A stretch of DNA of 64,000 bases. It comes from Elgaria multicarinata webbii (taxonomy: Eukaryota; Chordata; Lepidosauria; Squamata; Anguidae). The notes below the pieces were generated by a model, which ran no database searches, had not been told where the DNA came from, and was given only the letters and a program-made list of their open reading frames with translations. Numbering within the stretch: position 1 is the first letter of the stretch; the number at the start of each line of letters is the position of its first letter. Made by a program: the position numbers and the translations under genes. Shown one piece after another: positions 34,439 through 46,936 of the stretch. The stretch lies in NCBI RefSeq assembly GCF_023053635.1, contig NC_086182.1, positions 32,535,501-32,599,500 on the forward strand, written 5' to 3'.

Positions 34439-37400
34439 GTAAGGGGAACAGGGTGCAGTTAAAAACAAACAAAAAGCAACTGGCCCTGAATTTGTTTTTA
34501 GTGTAAGTTACAATGTCGGTCTCTGAAAAATCAAACTGTTTCCACGTACCATTTCAGATCTCTTTCCCTTTCCTTGCCAAAATAATTGCACTTACTTGTT
34601 TGATTTGATTAATTAGAACATAACTCTGGGCGCAAAGATTACTGCAGATGCTGACTGCAGCTAGGAAATCAGAAGACGTTTACTTCTTGGGAGGAGAACA
34701 ATGACAAATCTTGATAAAATAGTTAAGAGCAGAGACGCCACACTGACAACAAAGGTCCGCATAGTTAAAGCAATGGTATTTCCCGTAGTAACCTATGGCT
34801 GCGAGAGCTGGACCATAAGGAAGGCTGAGCGAAGGAAGATAGATGCTTTTGAACTGTGGTGTTGGAGGAAAATGCTGAGAGTGCCTTGGACTGCAAGAAG
34901 ACCAAACCAGTCCATACTCCAGGAAATAAAGCCAGACTGCTCACTTGAGGGAATGGTAGTAAAGGCAAAACTGAAGTACTTTGGCCACATAATGAGAAGA
35001 CAGGATACCCTGGAGAAGAGGCTGATGCTAGGGAAAGTGGAGGGCAAAAAGAAGAGGGGGCCGACCAAGGGCAAGATGGAGGGATGATATTCTGGAGGTG
35101 ACAGACTTGACCTTGGGGGAGCTATGGGTGGCGACGGCCGACAGAAAGCTCCGGCGTGGGCTGGTCCATGAAGTCACGAAGAGTCGGAAGCGACTGAACG
35201 AATAAACAACAACAACAAGCAGCTAGTACTCAAGATTTCTCAAAGTGTGGCCATGATCCCACTGGGATTGTGTGGGTTCTTCATGTCCTTCACTGCTATG
35301 GTCCATTTACTTCAGCTACTGCCATGGTGGTGCTTAGGCTGTACAGGAACCAGGAAAACTTGTCTTCTAGGTAGGTAGTGAATGTGTGCAAGCTCTAATA
35401 GGCTTAGGAAAGGGAGCCTAATTGATAGTCTGAGAAACACCAAATTGCATCAAATTTGTTTTTGTTTTTTGTGAAAGTTGTCTGTGTTTTACAAAACATA
35501 TCCAAAAGTGGGGGTTTTTCTGGTTTGGGGGACCCAGATGCTAACAACTGCCACTGAAAAGAGACCTTATGAAATAAGATTGTGGTGCGCCTTCCAGTGA
35601 TGGAGGGGAATATCCTTGAACGTTATTGTAGCTTGTGCATCCGTGCCTCGTTCCTGCCAACTTTCACCTACCTGCCACAAATGGGAATCCTTCTCTTTTT
35701 GCATTTCAGAAGAGTACACCTGCCTCTGGCAAGAGTGTGGGTTCTGTTCTCCTGAGAGCCCTGCAGAGCTGGTCCGCCACGTTTACTTCCACTGTTACCA
35801 CACCAAGCTGAAGCAGTGGGGACTCCATGCCTTACAGAGCCAGTCAGACTTGACTCCCTGTCAGCTGGACTTTCAGAGCCGGAACATTATCCCTGAGATC
35901 CAGGAGAATTTCCTCTGCCTCTGGGAGTACTGTGAGGTGAGAGATGCCGCATGAAGACAGGCGATACCTTCAGGTTATCAAGTGGGCTGTTCCCCATTAG
36001 ACCCCCTTTCAGTGGATGAGGTTGTAGAGCAGTCAGATCCTAAGGCCGGTGGGTTCTGTGAGCGTACTATGAGAGAGAAACAGTAAGTCGAATGCCTTTT
36101 TCGTTAGAATCATAGAATAGCAGAGTTCGAAGGGGCCTGCAAGGCCATCGAGTCCAACCCCCTGCTCAATGCAGGAATCCACCCTAAAGCATCCCTGACA
36201 GATGGTTGTCCAGCTGCCTCTTTTCAGGCAGATACACATTTGTTCAACTTCATTTCATTTTAGAAACTCCTTCAGTCTCCATCTTTCTGCCCTAATCCAG
36301 AGAACTATTGTGTCCTTCCCAGAAATTCACTGGCAGAGGCTATAAGTGCACTGTTTGAAAAGTTCATGGCTGCTTCCAGTGTGTGTCTCCCTGATAACTT
36401 GGTAGAAGAAAGGCTGAATGGGATGACATTGCATCACACATTTCCCTGCAAGTGGCAGCCAGTGGCATTTGGTGTGTGTGTGTGTGTGCACGTGCAGGGA
36501 AATGCTTTAATACAATGACATCAGATTACTTTTACCAGATGTTGCCTGGGGGTCATGTTGAGAAGGATGTAGGTTGGTGGTAGCCATGCCTCCCTCATAA
36601 TATGGCCACACCGACACCCTGTACACAGCATTGAAAACTGTTTTTAAAGAAAAAGGAAAAAAAGTTCCATTGTGCATAGGTATAGAGAATGCTTAAATGG
36701 ATTGCCACCTCTATTCATTAATTATTATTTTTTTGAAGAGATGTTTATTTGGGGCATGAAAACGCTGTTGCGACAATAGCGGTCTCCAGGATGTATGAGT
36801 TGAAGGAAAGGTTATATGAGGCAGAATACTGCTACCCTTTTTTCCTTTGAGTGTTGGAACCTTTGCAGATCCGTATTCATTTTCAAATGGATCTCTGCCC
36901 TGATGAAGTCTAGAAAGCCAGGACACAACACTCCTGGGATGCCTCCTGCTCATTTTGTGCAAGCCTCCCTTCCTTCCCAAGATTTCTTAGTAGATTGAAA
37001 TTCGCATTGTAGAACCATTTATTTATTTATAGGCAGTTCTGTAACAGAAGCTCTTCAGTCAGCTTACGAGATGGATCCATTTGTTGGCTGTCCCACTCAC
37101 AGTGCACTAAGAAGTTATTCTAATTTCTCTGTCTTCCCATCAGCGTGCTTTTGATAACCCCGAGTGGTTCTACAGGCATGTGGAGGATCACAGCTTCTGC
37201 ACAGAGTACAAGGCAGTTGGGAAGGAGAATCACATGGTCTTCTGTGGCTGGAAAGGTAAGAGTTAAGCTTGTATTAACTCCTGTATTAACCTTTGGGCGA
37301 TGTGGGAGCACAATGGCGCTCTGAACATCTTAGCAACCCAAAGTTTTCCCGTTGCTTTAGTCCAGAATGAAAAGTAGAACGTTTTCTGGAATTTTTAAAA

Positions 37401-38848
37401 AAGAAAAGAAATTTCCACACTTGTATTGAATATCATATGTAACTATATCATAAAACCACGTTGTTCAACATTTACAAAACGTTAAATGCCTATTCAGGTG
37501 CCAGTCTGCAAGTACTATTTTAACAATTCTCAAACTTTGACCAGTTTTTCTTTAAACCATATCAAATGAGTGTGTGTGTTTTCCTGGGTGGGGGGAATGA
37601 AGTTTGGGGAGGGAGAGAATGGCACTATTTGCATTATCTTATGCTTCATATGCAGTAGCTAAGATAGACCCACCCTAACATACTCATGCGTGTAAAAGAG
37701 CATATACAATAACAGCCACAGCATCTTAAAATTCTTAGGTTTAAAATTCATCTGGGTAGGCCTGCCAGAAGCGACTAGTCTTTACGGCTGTCTTAAACTT
37801 GGAGAGCGCGTTAAGTTGACGAATCTCCTCCGGCAGGCTATTCCACAGTCTGGGGGCGGCAGAAGAAAAGGTCCTCTGGTTAACAGTTGCCAGCCTAGTT
37901 GTGGCTGACTGGAGTAAACCCTTCCCAGAGGACCTGAGTGTGCAGGGTGGATTGCATGGGAGAAGGCGATCCCGCAGGTAACCTGGACCCAAACCGTGTA
38001 GGGCTTTAAAGGTAATAACCAACACTTTATACTTTGGCCGGAAACTCATTGGCAGCCAGACGTTCAGCGTTGTCTCTTTGGGTCTAGATTGTGACTGCAC
38101 TTTCAAAGGCCGGTGTAAGTTGCGTGAACACCTACGCAGCCACACACAGGAGAAGGTGGTCGCTTGTCCAACCTGTGGTGGGATGTTCTCCAATAACACC
38201 AAGTTCTTTGACCACATTCGCCGGCAGACTGCTTTGGAACGTAAGTACCTGCCTGAGCAGCCAATAGTTGGAACCAGAGGAGTAGCAACTGGTGTACGTG
38301 AGGGGAGGACAAGGAATCATGACAGGCGTGAAAAGTCCTAACTCTTGACCTTTTCCAAAGCACTTGGCAGGCTCTCTTTTTTGCTTTAATGAGCTTATAT
38401 TTGCATCCATAAGTACTACAAACTCTAAATGTTCATACTTTAATGTTTATTTCATGCAACTAGCATTGAAATATCACTGTTGCTCTGTTGAAATGTCACT
38501 TTTTTCACAATTAGACCTAGTATCCCTTATTCTTTTTCTCCTCTGAACAAGAATATGTCTCCCGTCTGTCCATTCATCTCCCCTACACTCATTGTTACTT
38601 TTTGGCAGACGTAGCGGCAGTTTGGGATGATATCATATGGACCATTAAGACCTCATCTGTTCATTAGAGCTATAAAATAGGTTGTCCAGAGTATCTGAAT
38701 TGAAAGAGTCTCATGTCTGGACTCCATCCTTCAGACAAAAAAAATGGGCTGTTCCTGACTTTCTGTGCCAGCTCAGCAATATTCACAAGTGAAAGAAAGC
38801 ACAGTGGGGATCAAAACAGCTTTTGTTGTGTTGTTGTTGTTGTTGTTG

Positions 38849-38906
<58 letters not shown>

Positions 38907-41900
38907 TTTATATAGCACCATCAATGTACATGGTGCTGTACAGAGTAAAACAGTAAATAGCAAGGCCCTGCCGCATAGGCTTACAATCTAATAAAGTCAT
39001 AGTAAAACAATAAGGAGGGGAAGAGAATGCCAACAGGCACAGGGTATGGTAAGCAGGCACAGGGTAGGGTAAAACTAACAGTATAACAGTGTTACAAAGA
39101 ACAGTGTTCTTTGTAAATAACACACCCACCCTCCTCTGGTATACTATGTGTACTAGAAACGTTTCCTTTTTAAAAATAATAATGCTGGAATGGAGGGTGC
39201 AATCACTGTTTTGCCAGAAGCCCTATCGATGGTTAGGCATGCTTATTTATTTATTACACTTCTATACTGCCCAATAGCCGGAGCTCTCTGGGCAGTTCAC
39301 AAAAATTAAAAACATTCGAAGTATAAAACAACAGTATAAAACCACAGTACAAAATACAGTATAAAAGCTCAACCAGATAAAAACAGCAGCAATGCAAAAT
39401 TAGAAATTTAAAACAACAAGTTAAAATTTATTTATAGACTGTTAAAATACTGGGAGAATAAAAAGGTCTTCACCTGGCATCTAAAAGCATATAATGTAGG
39501 TGCCAAGCGAACCTCCTTAGGGAGCTCATTCCACAGCCGGGGTGCCACAGCAGAGAAGGCCCTCCTCCTGGTGGCCACCTGCCTCACTTCCTTTGGCAGG
39601 GGCTCGCAGGGAAGGACCCCTGAGGATGACCTTAGGGTCCGGGCAGGTACATACGGGAGGAGGCGTTCCTTCAGATAGCCTGGCCCCAAACCGTTTAGGG
39701 CTTTAAATGTTAATACCAGCACTTTGAATCGGGCCCGGACCTGGACTGGCAGCCAATGAAGCTGGAGAAGGACTGGCATAATGTGATCTCGTCAGCCAGT
39801 CCCTGTTAGTAAACGTGCTGCCCTGTTTTGTACCAGTTGAAGTTTCCGGACCGTTTTCAAAGGCAGCCCCATGTATAACGCATTGCAATAATCCAAACGA
39901 GAGGTTATCAGAGCAATGGATCACTGTAGCTAGGCTATCTCTGTCCAGATAAGGGCGCAGCTGGTATATCAGCCTGAGCGGATAAAAGGTGCTCTTTTCC
40001 ACTGAGTTCACCTGTGCCTCAGCACACTCACCAACAGGGCCGTTCCATGACGCCTGGTTTTTACAGTAATAAGGTCTAGAAAGGGTTTGACACCTAAAAA
40101 GAAGGGCAGGTTGTCGGCCTTGGTTGTTGCTGCCCTAGGGGAGGGGCGCCCTCCGGTTAGGTCTCTCTCGCCTTTCTTTGTTCAACATCTGGGGCCTCCT
40201 CCCCTGCTTTTTACAGAACAGCGCTTCCAGTGCTCCCACTGCTCCAAGAGGTTTGCCACAGAGAGGTTGTTGCGTGACCATATGAGGAACCACGGTGAGT
40301 GGTGGTGGAGGCTGCTTCCCCCCTCCCCTTCTCCCCTGCTCCCCCTTTCCAGCGGTGACCTCCCCTCTTGCTCCTTTTGTGCAGTGAACCACTACAAGTG
40401 CCCCCTGTGCGACATGACCTGCCCTCTGCCCTCCTCTCTGCGCAACCACATCCGCTTCCGGCACAGCGAGGAGCGGCCCTTCAAGTGCAATTACTGTGAC
40501 CACAGGTAAGTGGAGGCTGGCCACGGGAAGAGGGGAGCCCTGGGCCCGCAAAATAATTGCAGGGTTAAGGTGGAGAGAAGCCCAGGTGAGCTCTGAGCTT
40601 TAGGGTGGCAAATTGACACAGAGAAGATGGTTTTTGTGCCTGGCTGAGGGATTCTTGTGCTGTCTCCTCACGCTTTAAAAACCGATTGGATTGCCGTCAT
40701 TGTCTCAAGACTGGGAATTATGGAGAACTGACAAGCGACAGAAAAACAGACATTGATGGTTCAATGGAATGGAAACACAGAGACAACGATTTATACTCCA
40801 AGGTTTGGCTGCAAATGGTCTAACTGCTGTTGCTCCATAAGGTCCTCAATCTACCCACCTGTCTAACATGGGTGGATGAACATTATAGAATCATAGAATC
40901 ATAGAATAGCAGAGTTGGAAGGGGCCTACAAGGCCATCGAGTCCAACCCCCTGCTCAATGCAGGAATCCACCCTAAAGCATCCCTGACAGAGGGTTGTCC
41001 AGCTGCCTCTTGAATGCCTCTAGTGTGGGAGAGCCCACAACCTCCCTAGGTAACTGGTTCCACCGTCGCAGTGCTCTAACAGTCAGGATGTTTTCCTGAT
41101 GTCCAGCCAGAATCTGGCTTTCTTTAACTTGAGCCCATTGTTCCGTGTCCTGCACTCTGGGAGGATCGAGAAGAGATCCTGGCCCTCCTCTGTGTGACAA
41201 CCTTTTAAGTATTTGAAGAGTGCTATCATGTCTCCCCTCAATCTTCTCTTCTCCAGGCTAAACATGCCCAGTTCTTTCAGTCTCTCTTCATAGGGCTTTG
41301 TTTCTAGACCTCTGATCATCCTGGTTGCCCTCTTCTGAACACGCTCCAGCTTGTCTGCATCCTTCTTGAATTGTGGAGCCCAGAACTGGACACAATACTC
41401 TAGATGAGGCCTAACCAGGGCCGAATAGAGAGGAACCAGTACCTCACGTGATTTGGAAGCTATACTTCTATTAATGCAGCCCAAAATAGCATTTGCCTTT
41501 CTTGCAGCCATATTGCACTGTTGGCTCATATTCAGCTTGCGATCTACAACAATTCCAAGATCCTTCTCATTTGTAGTATTGCTGAGCCAAGTGCCCCCCA
41601 TCTTGTAACTGTGCATTTGGTTTCTATTCCCTAAATAGAGGAAACCACCATAATGAATTAAATTAAATATCTCTAGGTTCAAGAGCTGATCTCTTCAACT
41701 AGTCTTCCCCATCCTGGTGTCCTCCAGATGTTTCAGACTACAACTCCCCTTCACCCCTGGCCACTGGCTGGGACTGATGGGAATTGTAATCCAAAATTGG
41801 GGGATTGGGGAAAGCTGTTAAAGTCGCCTTGTCCTACTCTCGGGTGGTGGTGGGGTTATTTATTTTTATTTAGAACATATCTATGCTGCCCTTCCATATA

Positions 41901-44900
41901 AAATTCTCAGGGTAGTGTACATTACAATACTAAGATCCATAAATATATTAATCACTACAAGCATAAAAGTAGCAGGACAGCAGCGAAAACAAAGCAATAA
42001 AATTCAGCAGGATGGATGGTTAAGCTGAACTTACGTGAAATATGGGAAGTCCTGGGCAAATAAAGTCTTTGCCTGACGCTGGAATGTCATCAGACTTGGC
42101 AGTGGGTGAGTTTCTCTGGGGACAGTGGTATAGCTAGGCTCAAACGACTACCCAAAGAGTGGCTGGTGAGGAGGGCATCAGGATAGAAGCAGCAAACTCC
42201 ATTTTATTCCCATAGTCATGATGGTGCTATAATATAAGTGAGTTTAAAATGGGAAATTGCTCATGCTCAGAGTATTGCTATTATTATTGTCATCAGGATT
42301 GGCAAACAGTGTTGTAAAGCATGGAGCAATGGTTAGGAGCAAAGAGAAATGTTAGCTGTGTGCTTCGTAACTGAATTAATAGCATGGCCATCTAAAGGGA
42401 GCCCCGTAAAACTACTAAGTGCAGGGTCTGAAATTACCCAGCTGCACCACTGCCTGGGGAGAGCTTTCCTTTATTGGGTCACCACAGTTGAGAAGCCCAA
42501 GGGTGGCCTCTGATGATGACCATGGACAGGTTTCCTTGGTGGAAGAAACTTGGATCTTAGACTGGTAGGGAAATGCAATGACTGCATGCCGCAATTTAGC
42601 TGATCTCTCTTCCTGGGAAATTGTTCCGCACTCAAAAATAGCTGAGCTGTTACGACTAAGAGTCCAGACATGATATGTGCATTTTGTGAACTCTGCAGAC
42701 TATTATAAGCTACTGTTCTAGTCTTTGCGCTTAGAGTTTTAGATCCTTTCTTTTGCACGTTTCTTCCAGCTGTAAGAATCTCATTGATCTACGAAAGCAC
42801 TTGGATACACACAGCAAAGAGCCGGCCTACCGCTGTGAGTTTGAGACCTGCAACTTCAGTGCCCGGTCCCTCTGCTCCATCAAACTGCACTACAAGAAGG
42901 TTCACGAGGTGCGAAGGGAGTGGGAGAGCCTGGGGCTGTTTCTTCGTTGATTTCCAAACGAGTGTTGAATCTTGAGGGGCTACCAGAATCTTTGCAGAAT
43001 TCCTACAGGATATGGGCCGTGCCTAGAAAATGCCGTGGGCTCCAGCTAAAGTGAAATGTGTTCTGTTGTCTAGCAAAAGAGTAGAGCACAGAGCTGATTG
43101 ATATCTGCACCAGCTAATTTGTGTGTTTGTGTCCCTGAAAAATACTCTAGTTATAGAGAGGAGTTGTTGAAGCTCGGCTCCTTTGCTGCTAGCAACCCAA
43201 ATCAAAACTTCTCTTGTTGTTAAAGGTGTTACTATAGGCGGTTTTTTAGTATAAATTTCAAGCCTGTCTTTGTGGCCATAGGGTCTAAAAACTTGCTTTA
43301 AAAAGAAACCCAAATCATAGAATAGCAGAGTAGAAAGGGGCCTATAAGGCCATCAAGCCCAACCCCCTGTTCAGTGCAGGAATCTACCTTAAAGCATCCC
43401 TGACAGATGGCTGTCCAGCTGCCTCTTGAAGGCCTCTAATGTGGGAGAGCCCACAACCTCCCTAGGTCATTGTCGTACTGCTCTAACAGGCAAGAAGTTT
43501 TTCCTGATGTCCAGCCGGAATCTGGCTTCCTGTAACTTGAGCCCATTATTCTGTGTCGTGCACTCTGGGTTAGGGTTAGGATCGTGAAAGCTGGTTCTCG
43601 GGATGCTAAATTCCAGACCCAGCATTGCAAGCCATTGCAGCTAATAACCCTCAGTGGGTTGTGGTGGTCGGGCAAACCAGGTCTGTGGCTAACAGTTTTT
43701 TCATGCCATTGTGTTCCCTCTTTGCTTCCCTCAGGGCGACTCAGAGCCCCGCTACAAATGCCACGTCTGTGACAAATGCTTCACACGCGGGAACAATCTG
43801 ACCGTGCATCTCAGGAAAAAGCACCAGTTCAAGTGGCCTTCGGGTCACCCTCGCTTCAGGTATGCAGACTTAGGGCTGGGCAGCTGCAGTGCCGCCTCCC
43901 TCCCAATTTCCTGGCCCCAAATTTGCAGGCCAGGAAATGAGACAACTTTTCTTGGGGAAATCCTACTGGAGCTGCATGGAGCTTTGGTTGGCTAGTGGGT
44001 GGGCGGGCGTGGAAATGGCAGCGGCCAGGCAATCAAAGGTTCAAGAAAGAAAGCAGAGGTGCCCTGTGCTCTGACTCCAAAGCCTAGGGACGAAAGCGTG
44101 ACCTGCAGCTCCTTGTGAGACTTTTCACGGTGGGGCAGGCCTTTGAGGAGCCCACAGATTCTTTGCTATGACACTTTTCTACAGGGATCTTAAAAGGCAG
44201 GCTGCAGCACTTTCCATAAAAATCTGGGCTCCCTACAGAACCGCTAGGTGGGGAAGTTTATTTATTTATTTATTTTTTTAATTACATTTATATACCGCCC
44301 CACAGCCGAAGCTCTCTGGCCGGTTTACAACCATTAAAAATAGTAAACATTAAAAGTATACAAAATTTTTTTAAAAAACATAAAAACAGTATAAAAACAA
44401 CAGTATCCATTTAAAAGCAACAATTCTGGGGTCCATTAAAAACAAACTTAACGTTGTTAAATGCTGTTAAAATGCCTGGGAGAAGAGAAAAGTCTCGACC
44501 TGGCGCTGAGAAGATAACGTTGGCGCCAGGCGAGCCTCACTGGGAAGATCATTCTACAGTCGGGGGGCCACCACTGAGAAGGCCCTCTCCCTTGTTGAGC
44601 ATCTTCAACTTTGGTATCGTAAACGTTTGTGTTCTCTTGTTGTCGAACCCATTTTCTGTTATATTAATATCCATGCAGGATCGGGGGTGGGTGGGGAATT
44701 GTTCTATGGGACCATATATATCGCCTCTAAGGCATTTTATCACCTTGTGATGCAATTTCCATATAAAGAATCGTTGTGTTAATTTGCCCAAGAGGTGGCC
44801 TGACACCTCTCCAGTTCGTCCCTTGGATCCGTACGAGTTGGCCGTCCTTCTAGCAGCCGTCTGAATTGTGTGGTATTGTGACTCCACTCTCTGGTTTATG

Positions 44901-45461
44901 TGGTATTGAGAATCCACTCCCCATAGCAGAACGGCTTCTCCTCTCCCCCCCCCCCCACTAATTCCTCCCTCTACAACCCCACATAGGTACAAGGAACACG
45001 AAGACGGCTACATGCGGCTACAGCTGGTGCGCTATGAAAGCGTAGAGCTGACAGAGCAGCTGCTCAAGGACCGGGAGAAGCAGGGTGAGGTGCTGGACGA
45101 CTCAGCCCAGTGCGTGGTGCTGGCGGGGGCCGAGGGCAGCCTGCAAGGAATCATCCTTGAGCCGCCGACGGAGGAGACTGTCGACGTGGACTTGCAAGCG
45201 GCTGTGCCTCCCCAGGGCTCTGCTCAGCAAGAGGCCGACGCATCCTCAGACCGGGAGCTGAGCGCACCGCCCAGCCCCATCATCCGCGTCGTGAACAGGA
45301 CCAATGAGCGCGGGGAGAGCGAGACGGTGTACTACGTTATGGCCAACGCACCTTTGGAGAGTCGGGCGGTCGCGCCAAGCGGGTTTGCCGCTGAGTCCGA
45401 GGAGAACGTCATGGACAGGCTTCAGAAGACAGCCGAGGAGCTGGGCATTCAGATTGTGTGA
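34273..45461 (+). CDS. HINFP: HINFP (MIZF), histone H4 transcription factor, spliced gene
   Basis: Nine coding exons: 34273-34438, 35710-35936, 37144-37255, 38088-38240, 40217-40294, 40385-40505, 42770-42908, 43735-43859, 44987-45461. All have GT-AG introns with consistent phases and total 531 residues (human is about 517). HINFP is a nuclear C2H2 zinc-finger protein that binds the histone H4 subtype-specific element and drives H4 genes at the G1/S transition; that is established for the family. The frame shows finger pairs from residue ~16 to ~365, with [53 protein letters not shown] and [20 protein letters not shown] almost unchanged from mammals. A divergent acidic linker follows, then a conserved tail ending in EELGIQIV. 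The start MPPGKV matches the known N-terminus. Confidence 0.98.
34625..35216 (+). mobile_element. BovB (RTE) LINE 3' end
   Basis: Open frame 34701-35087 reads [36 protein letters not shown] and [13 protein letters not shown], the C-terminal part of BovB ORF2. The 3' end is GTCACGAAGAGTCGGAAGCGACTGAACGAATAAA. 5'-truncated, in HINFP intron 2. Confidence 0.95.
35710..35936 (+). CDS. HINFP: HINFP exon 3
   Basis: Acceptor TTTGCATTTCAG, then [13 protein letters not shown] to LCLWEYCE, donor GTGAGA. Encodes the second finger and the first half of the third. Confidence 0.97.
36104..36228 (-). mobile_element. CR1 LINE 3' end fragment
   Basis: GAATCATAGAATAGCAGAGTTCGAAGGGGCC to CAGCTGCCTCTT. HINFP intron 3. 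Confidence 0.9.
36229..37143. other. HINFP intron 3, nothing else recognised
   Basis: A (TG)n run lies at 36473-36488. Confidence 0.5.
37144..37255 (+). CDS. HINFP: HINFP exon 4
   Basis: Acceptor CTTCCCATCAG, then [19 protein letters not shown] to VFCGWK, donor GTAAGA. Completes finger 3 and begins finger 4. Leaves in phase 1. Confidence 0.96.
37738..38060 (-). repeat. L2-like LINE fragment abutting HINFP exon 5
   Basis: Minus-strand frame reads [19 protein letters not shown] and [16 protein letters not shown]. Ends ~28 nt before the exon 5 acceptor. Confidence 0.88.
38088..38240 (+). CDS. HINFP: HINFP exon 5
   Basis: Acceptor TTTGGGTCTAG, then [20 protein letters not shown] through [12 protein letters not shown], donor GTAAGT. 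Encodes fingers 4-5. An antisense L2-like LINE ends about 28 nt upstream of the acceptor. Confidence 0.97.
38824..39085 (-). repeat. L2-clade LINE 3' end with (GTT)n(ATT)n(TTTA)n
   Basis: GCACCATCAATGTACATGGTGCTG and CTGCCGCATAGGCTTACAATC, preceded by compound simple repeats. Confidence 0.85.
39243..40030 (-). repeat. L2-like LINE, relatively intact 3' part
   Basis: Minus-strand frame 39779-39432 reads [20 protein letters not shown], matching the copies at 5692 and 56332. HINFP intron 5. Confidence 0.92.
40217..40294 (+). CDS. HINFP: HINFP exon 6
   Basis: Acceptor CTTTTTACAG, then [18 protein letters not shown] through MRNH, donor GTGAGT. Encodes one complete finger. The following intron is only 90 nt. 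Confidence 0.97.
40385..40505 (+). CDS. HINFP: HINFP exon 7
   Basis: Acceptor CTTTTGTGCAG, then [13 protein letters not shown] through FKCNYCDHR, donor GTAAGT. Encodes one finger and the start of the next. Confidence 0.97.
40885..41690 (-). mobile_element. CR1 LINE, ~0.8 kb with open ORF2 C-terminus
   Basis: Minus-strand open frame of 199 codons (41682-41083) reads [35 protein letters not shown] and [15 protein letters not shown], the CR1 reverse-transcriptase C-terminus. The 3' repeat is TCATAGAATCATAGAATAGC. HINFP intron 7. Confidence 0.95.
41700..41815. repeat. hAT-like foldback fragment
   Basis: CATCCTGGTGTCCTCCAGATGTTTCAGACTACAACTCC and GGGAATTGTAATCCAAAA. Confidence 0.7.
41860..42200 (-). 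repeat. Decayed L2-like LINE 3' region
   Basis: TGCTGCCCTTCCATATAAAATTCTCAGGG is a divergent version of the 3' stem. Confidence 0.5.
42770..42908 (+). CDS. HINFP: HINFP exon 8
   Basis: Acceptor TTTCTTCCAG, then [14 protein letters not shown], then [18 protein letters not shown] to KKVHE, donor GTGCGA. Leaves in phase 0. Confidence 0.97.
43312..43575 (-). mobile_element. CR1 LINE 3' end
   Basis: AATCATAGAATAGCAGAGTAGAAAGGGGCC through TCCAGCCGGAATCTGGC. HINFP intron 8. Confidence 0.9.
43735..43859 (+). CDS. HINFP: HINFP exon 9
   Basis: Acceptor CTTCCCTCAG, then [17 protein letters not shown] through WPSGHPRF, donor GTATGC. Encodes the last finger. Confidence 0.97.
44255..44605 (-). repeat. 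L2-like LINE fragment
   Basis: TTTATATACCGCCCCACAGCCGAAGC to GGGGGGCCACCACTGAGAAGGCCCTCTCC. HINFP intron 9. Confidence 0.85.
44987..45461 (+). CDS. HINFP: HINFP exon 10 (terminal coding)
   Basis: Acceptor CCACATAG, then [21 protein letters not shown] divergent Glu/Pro-rich region follows, then [17 protein letters not shown] and EELGIQIV before TGA at 45459-45461. The linker is longer than in human and explains the larger total length. Confidence 0.96.
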
Positions 45462-46510
45462 GGCTCCGGCCCGCGGATCGAACTCCGGCCCCCCGGCCCT
45501 AGGGGCGGTTTGGGAGGGCAAGTGCCCTGCTCTTGGTGCCTGTGCTTCCCTTTATGCACGTCACGAGGACCGAAGGCAGTCAGCTGGTGCTACCTGGGAA
45601 AGGGAAGAGTTTCCTCCAGCAGCGCTTCACAGGCCCCAGGTTCCACACCGATGTCCCCTTGCCCCTGGGGTCTGATGGTGCCTGGTCTGGCAAAGCGAAG
45701 GAGGAGGGAGCCCCAGAGGGGAGGGGAGGGACGGGTTCACCCGACAGTTGTGTGGGAAGGTGAAGACGACTGCTGTGCCCGAGTTGCATTGTGCTGTGGA
45801 ACCATTGTGCTGTGTAGCCCGTTTTGGGACGACCCTTACGCTGCCTGCCTTGGATGAGTCCAGTGTCCTGCCAGAAATGTTTCTCTTTTCTTTGTCTTCG
45901 GCCAGCCTCCTTCCTTGCCATTTGCGCCACGCTCAGACTCGGTTGTTCCTCTGCCGCAGGCCTAGCTGCCCATCCCCTGGCCTTTTGAGGTCTTGTTGGC
46001 CTTCAGCCAGGCCCTTTCGGCTATCACATTCCCCCTACATAGGCAGCGACACCGGACCCACTCACTGTACCTCTGTTCCTTCCAGACTATTCGGCATTCT
46101 AGTCCCAGAACTGATTTCTCATTGGCTCTCCTGTCCCCTGTGAGTGAAGAGCCTGAAAACACGAGAGCCTTGTTGTTTCCAGTTGCTACCCCGCCGTTTG
46201 TTGCTTCCTGCTTTTTCTGGGCTAAGCCTTCCCCACTTCCCTGCGTGAATCTTTGTGGTCTGGGAGCCATATGGGCAATGTGGAAAGCTGTGGGCCTTGT
46301 GGGGGAAACCCACTCTGTGCCTCCTCCCACATTCCCCAAGCAGTGTGGAGAAGAATGTGCCACAGGGACTCCCACACCCTAAAGAGACTGAGGAAAAAGG
46401 GGAGCCGGTTCTCGCCCAGGGGTCTTTCCCCCACATTGGGGGTTCCAGCTCCTGGCTTGCAAGGTTTGTGTTGCGACGAAAATATTAATTAAAACTAAAC
46501 CACAACCAAG
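45462..46510 (+). other. HINFP: HINFP 3' UTR with ATTAAA signal at 46488
   Basis: About 1 kb of repeat-free, GC-rich sequence follows the stop. ATTAAA lies at 46488-46493 and is followed by a GT-rich stretch (CTTGTGTTGGGCGTG) at ~46511, the layout of a cleavage and polyadenylation site. Long open frames here are GC-driven shadows. Confidence 0.7.
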
Positions 46511-46734
46511 TCTTGTGTTGGGCGTGACGTTTCTTTCCACTTACCTTGGAGGTGTGAGTGACTGGGTCCGATACGATCCACGTGACATTTCAAGAGGCCA
46601 AGTTATATTTGAGCCAGGGGCTCTCGCAAGTGAAGGGGAGCTGCATCCGGATTTTTTTTTTTAAAAAAAAATCCTTTTGGAGGTCTTGGGCATGGGTGTT
46701 CTTTCCATGCTCAGTGTCTGATTAATTTACTTTA

Positions 46735-46840
46735 CTTACTTAAGCATTTTTATGCTGCCATTCAGCCAAAAAAGTCTCTCATGGCAGCTTACAAAAGTAT
46801 TTCTTGACAGCCCCTGCCCACAGGCTTACAATCTAAAAGA
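46735..46840 (-). repeat. LINE tail fragment
   Basis: TTTTATGCTGCCATTCAGCC and CCACAGGCTTACAATCT. Confidence 0.55.
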
Positions 46841-46936
46841 CATGACACAAAAGGAAAGAGGATTGGGAGGGAGGAGGGGGAGAAGGAAAGCAAATTCAGG
46901 CACTACAATCTTAGTTGCAAAGTTCAGTAGTTAGTT

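Noticed and set aside
45462-46440. Several long open frames on both strands after HINFP
   Set aside because: They overlap each other in GC-rich 3' UTR and show no family features.
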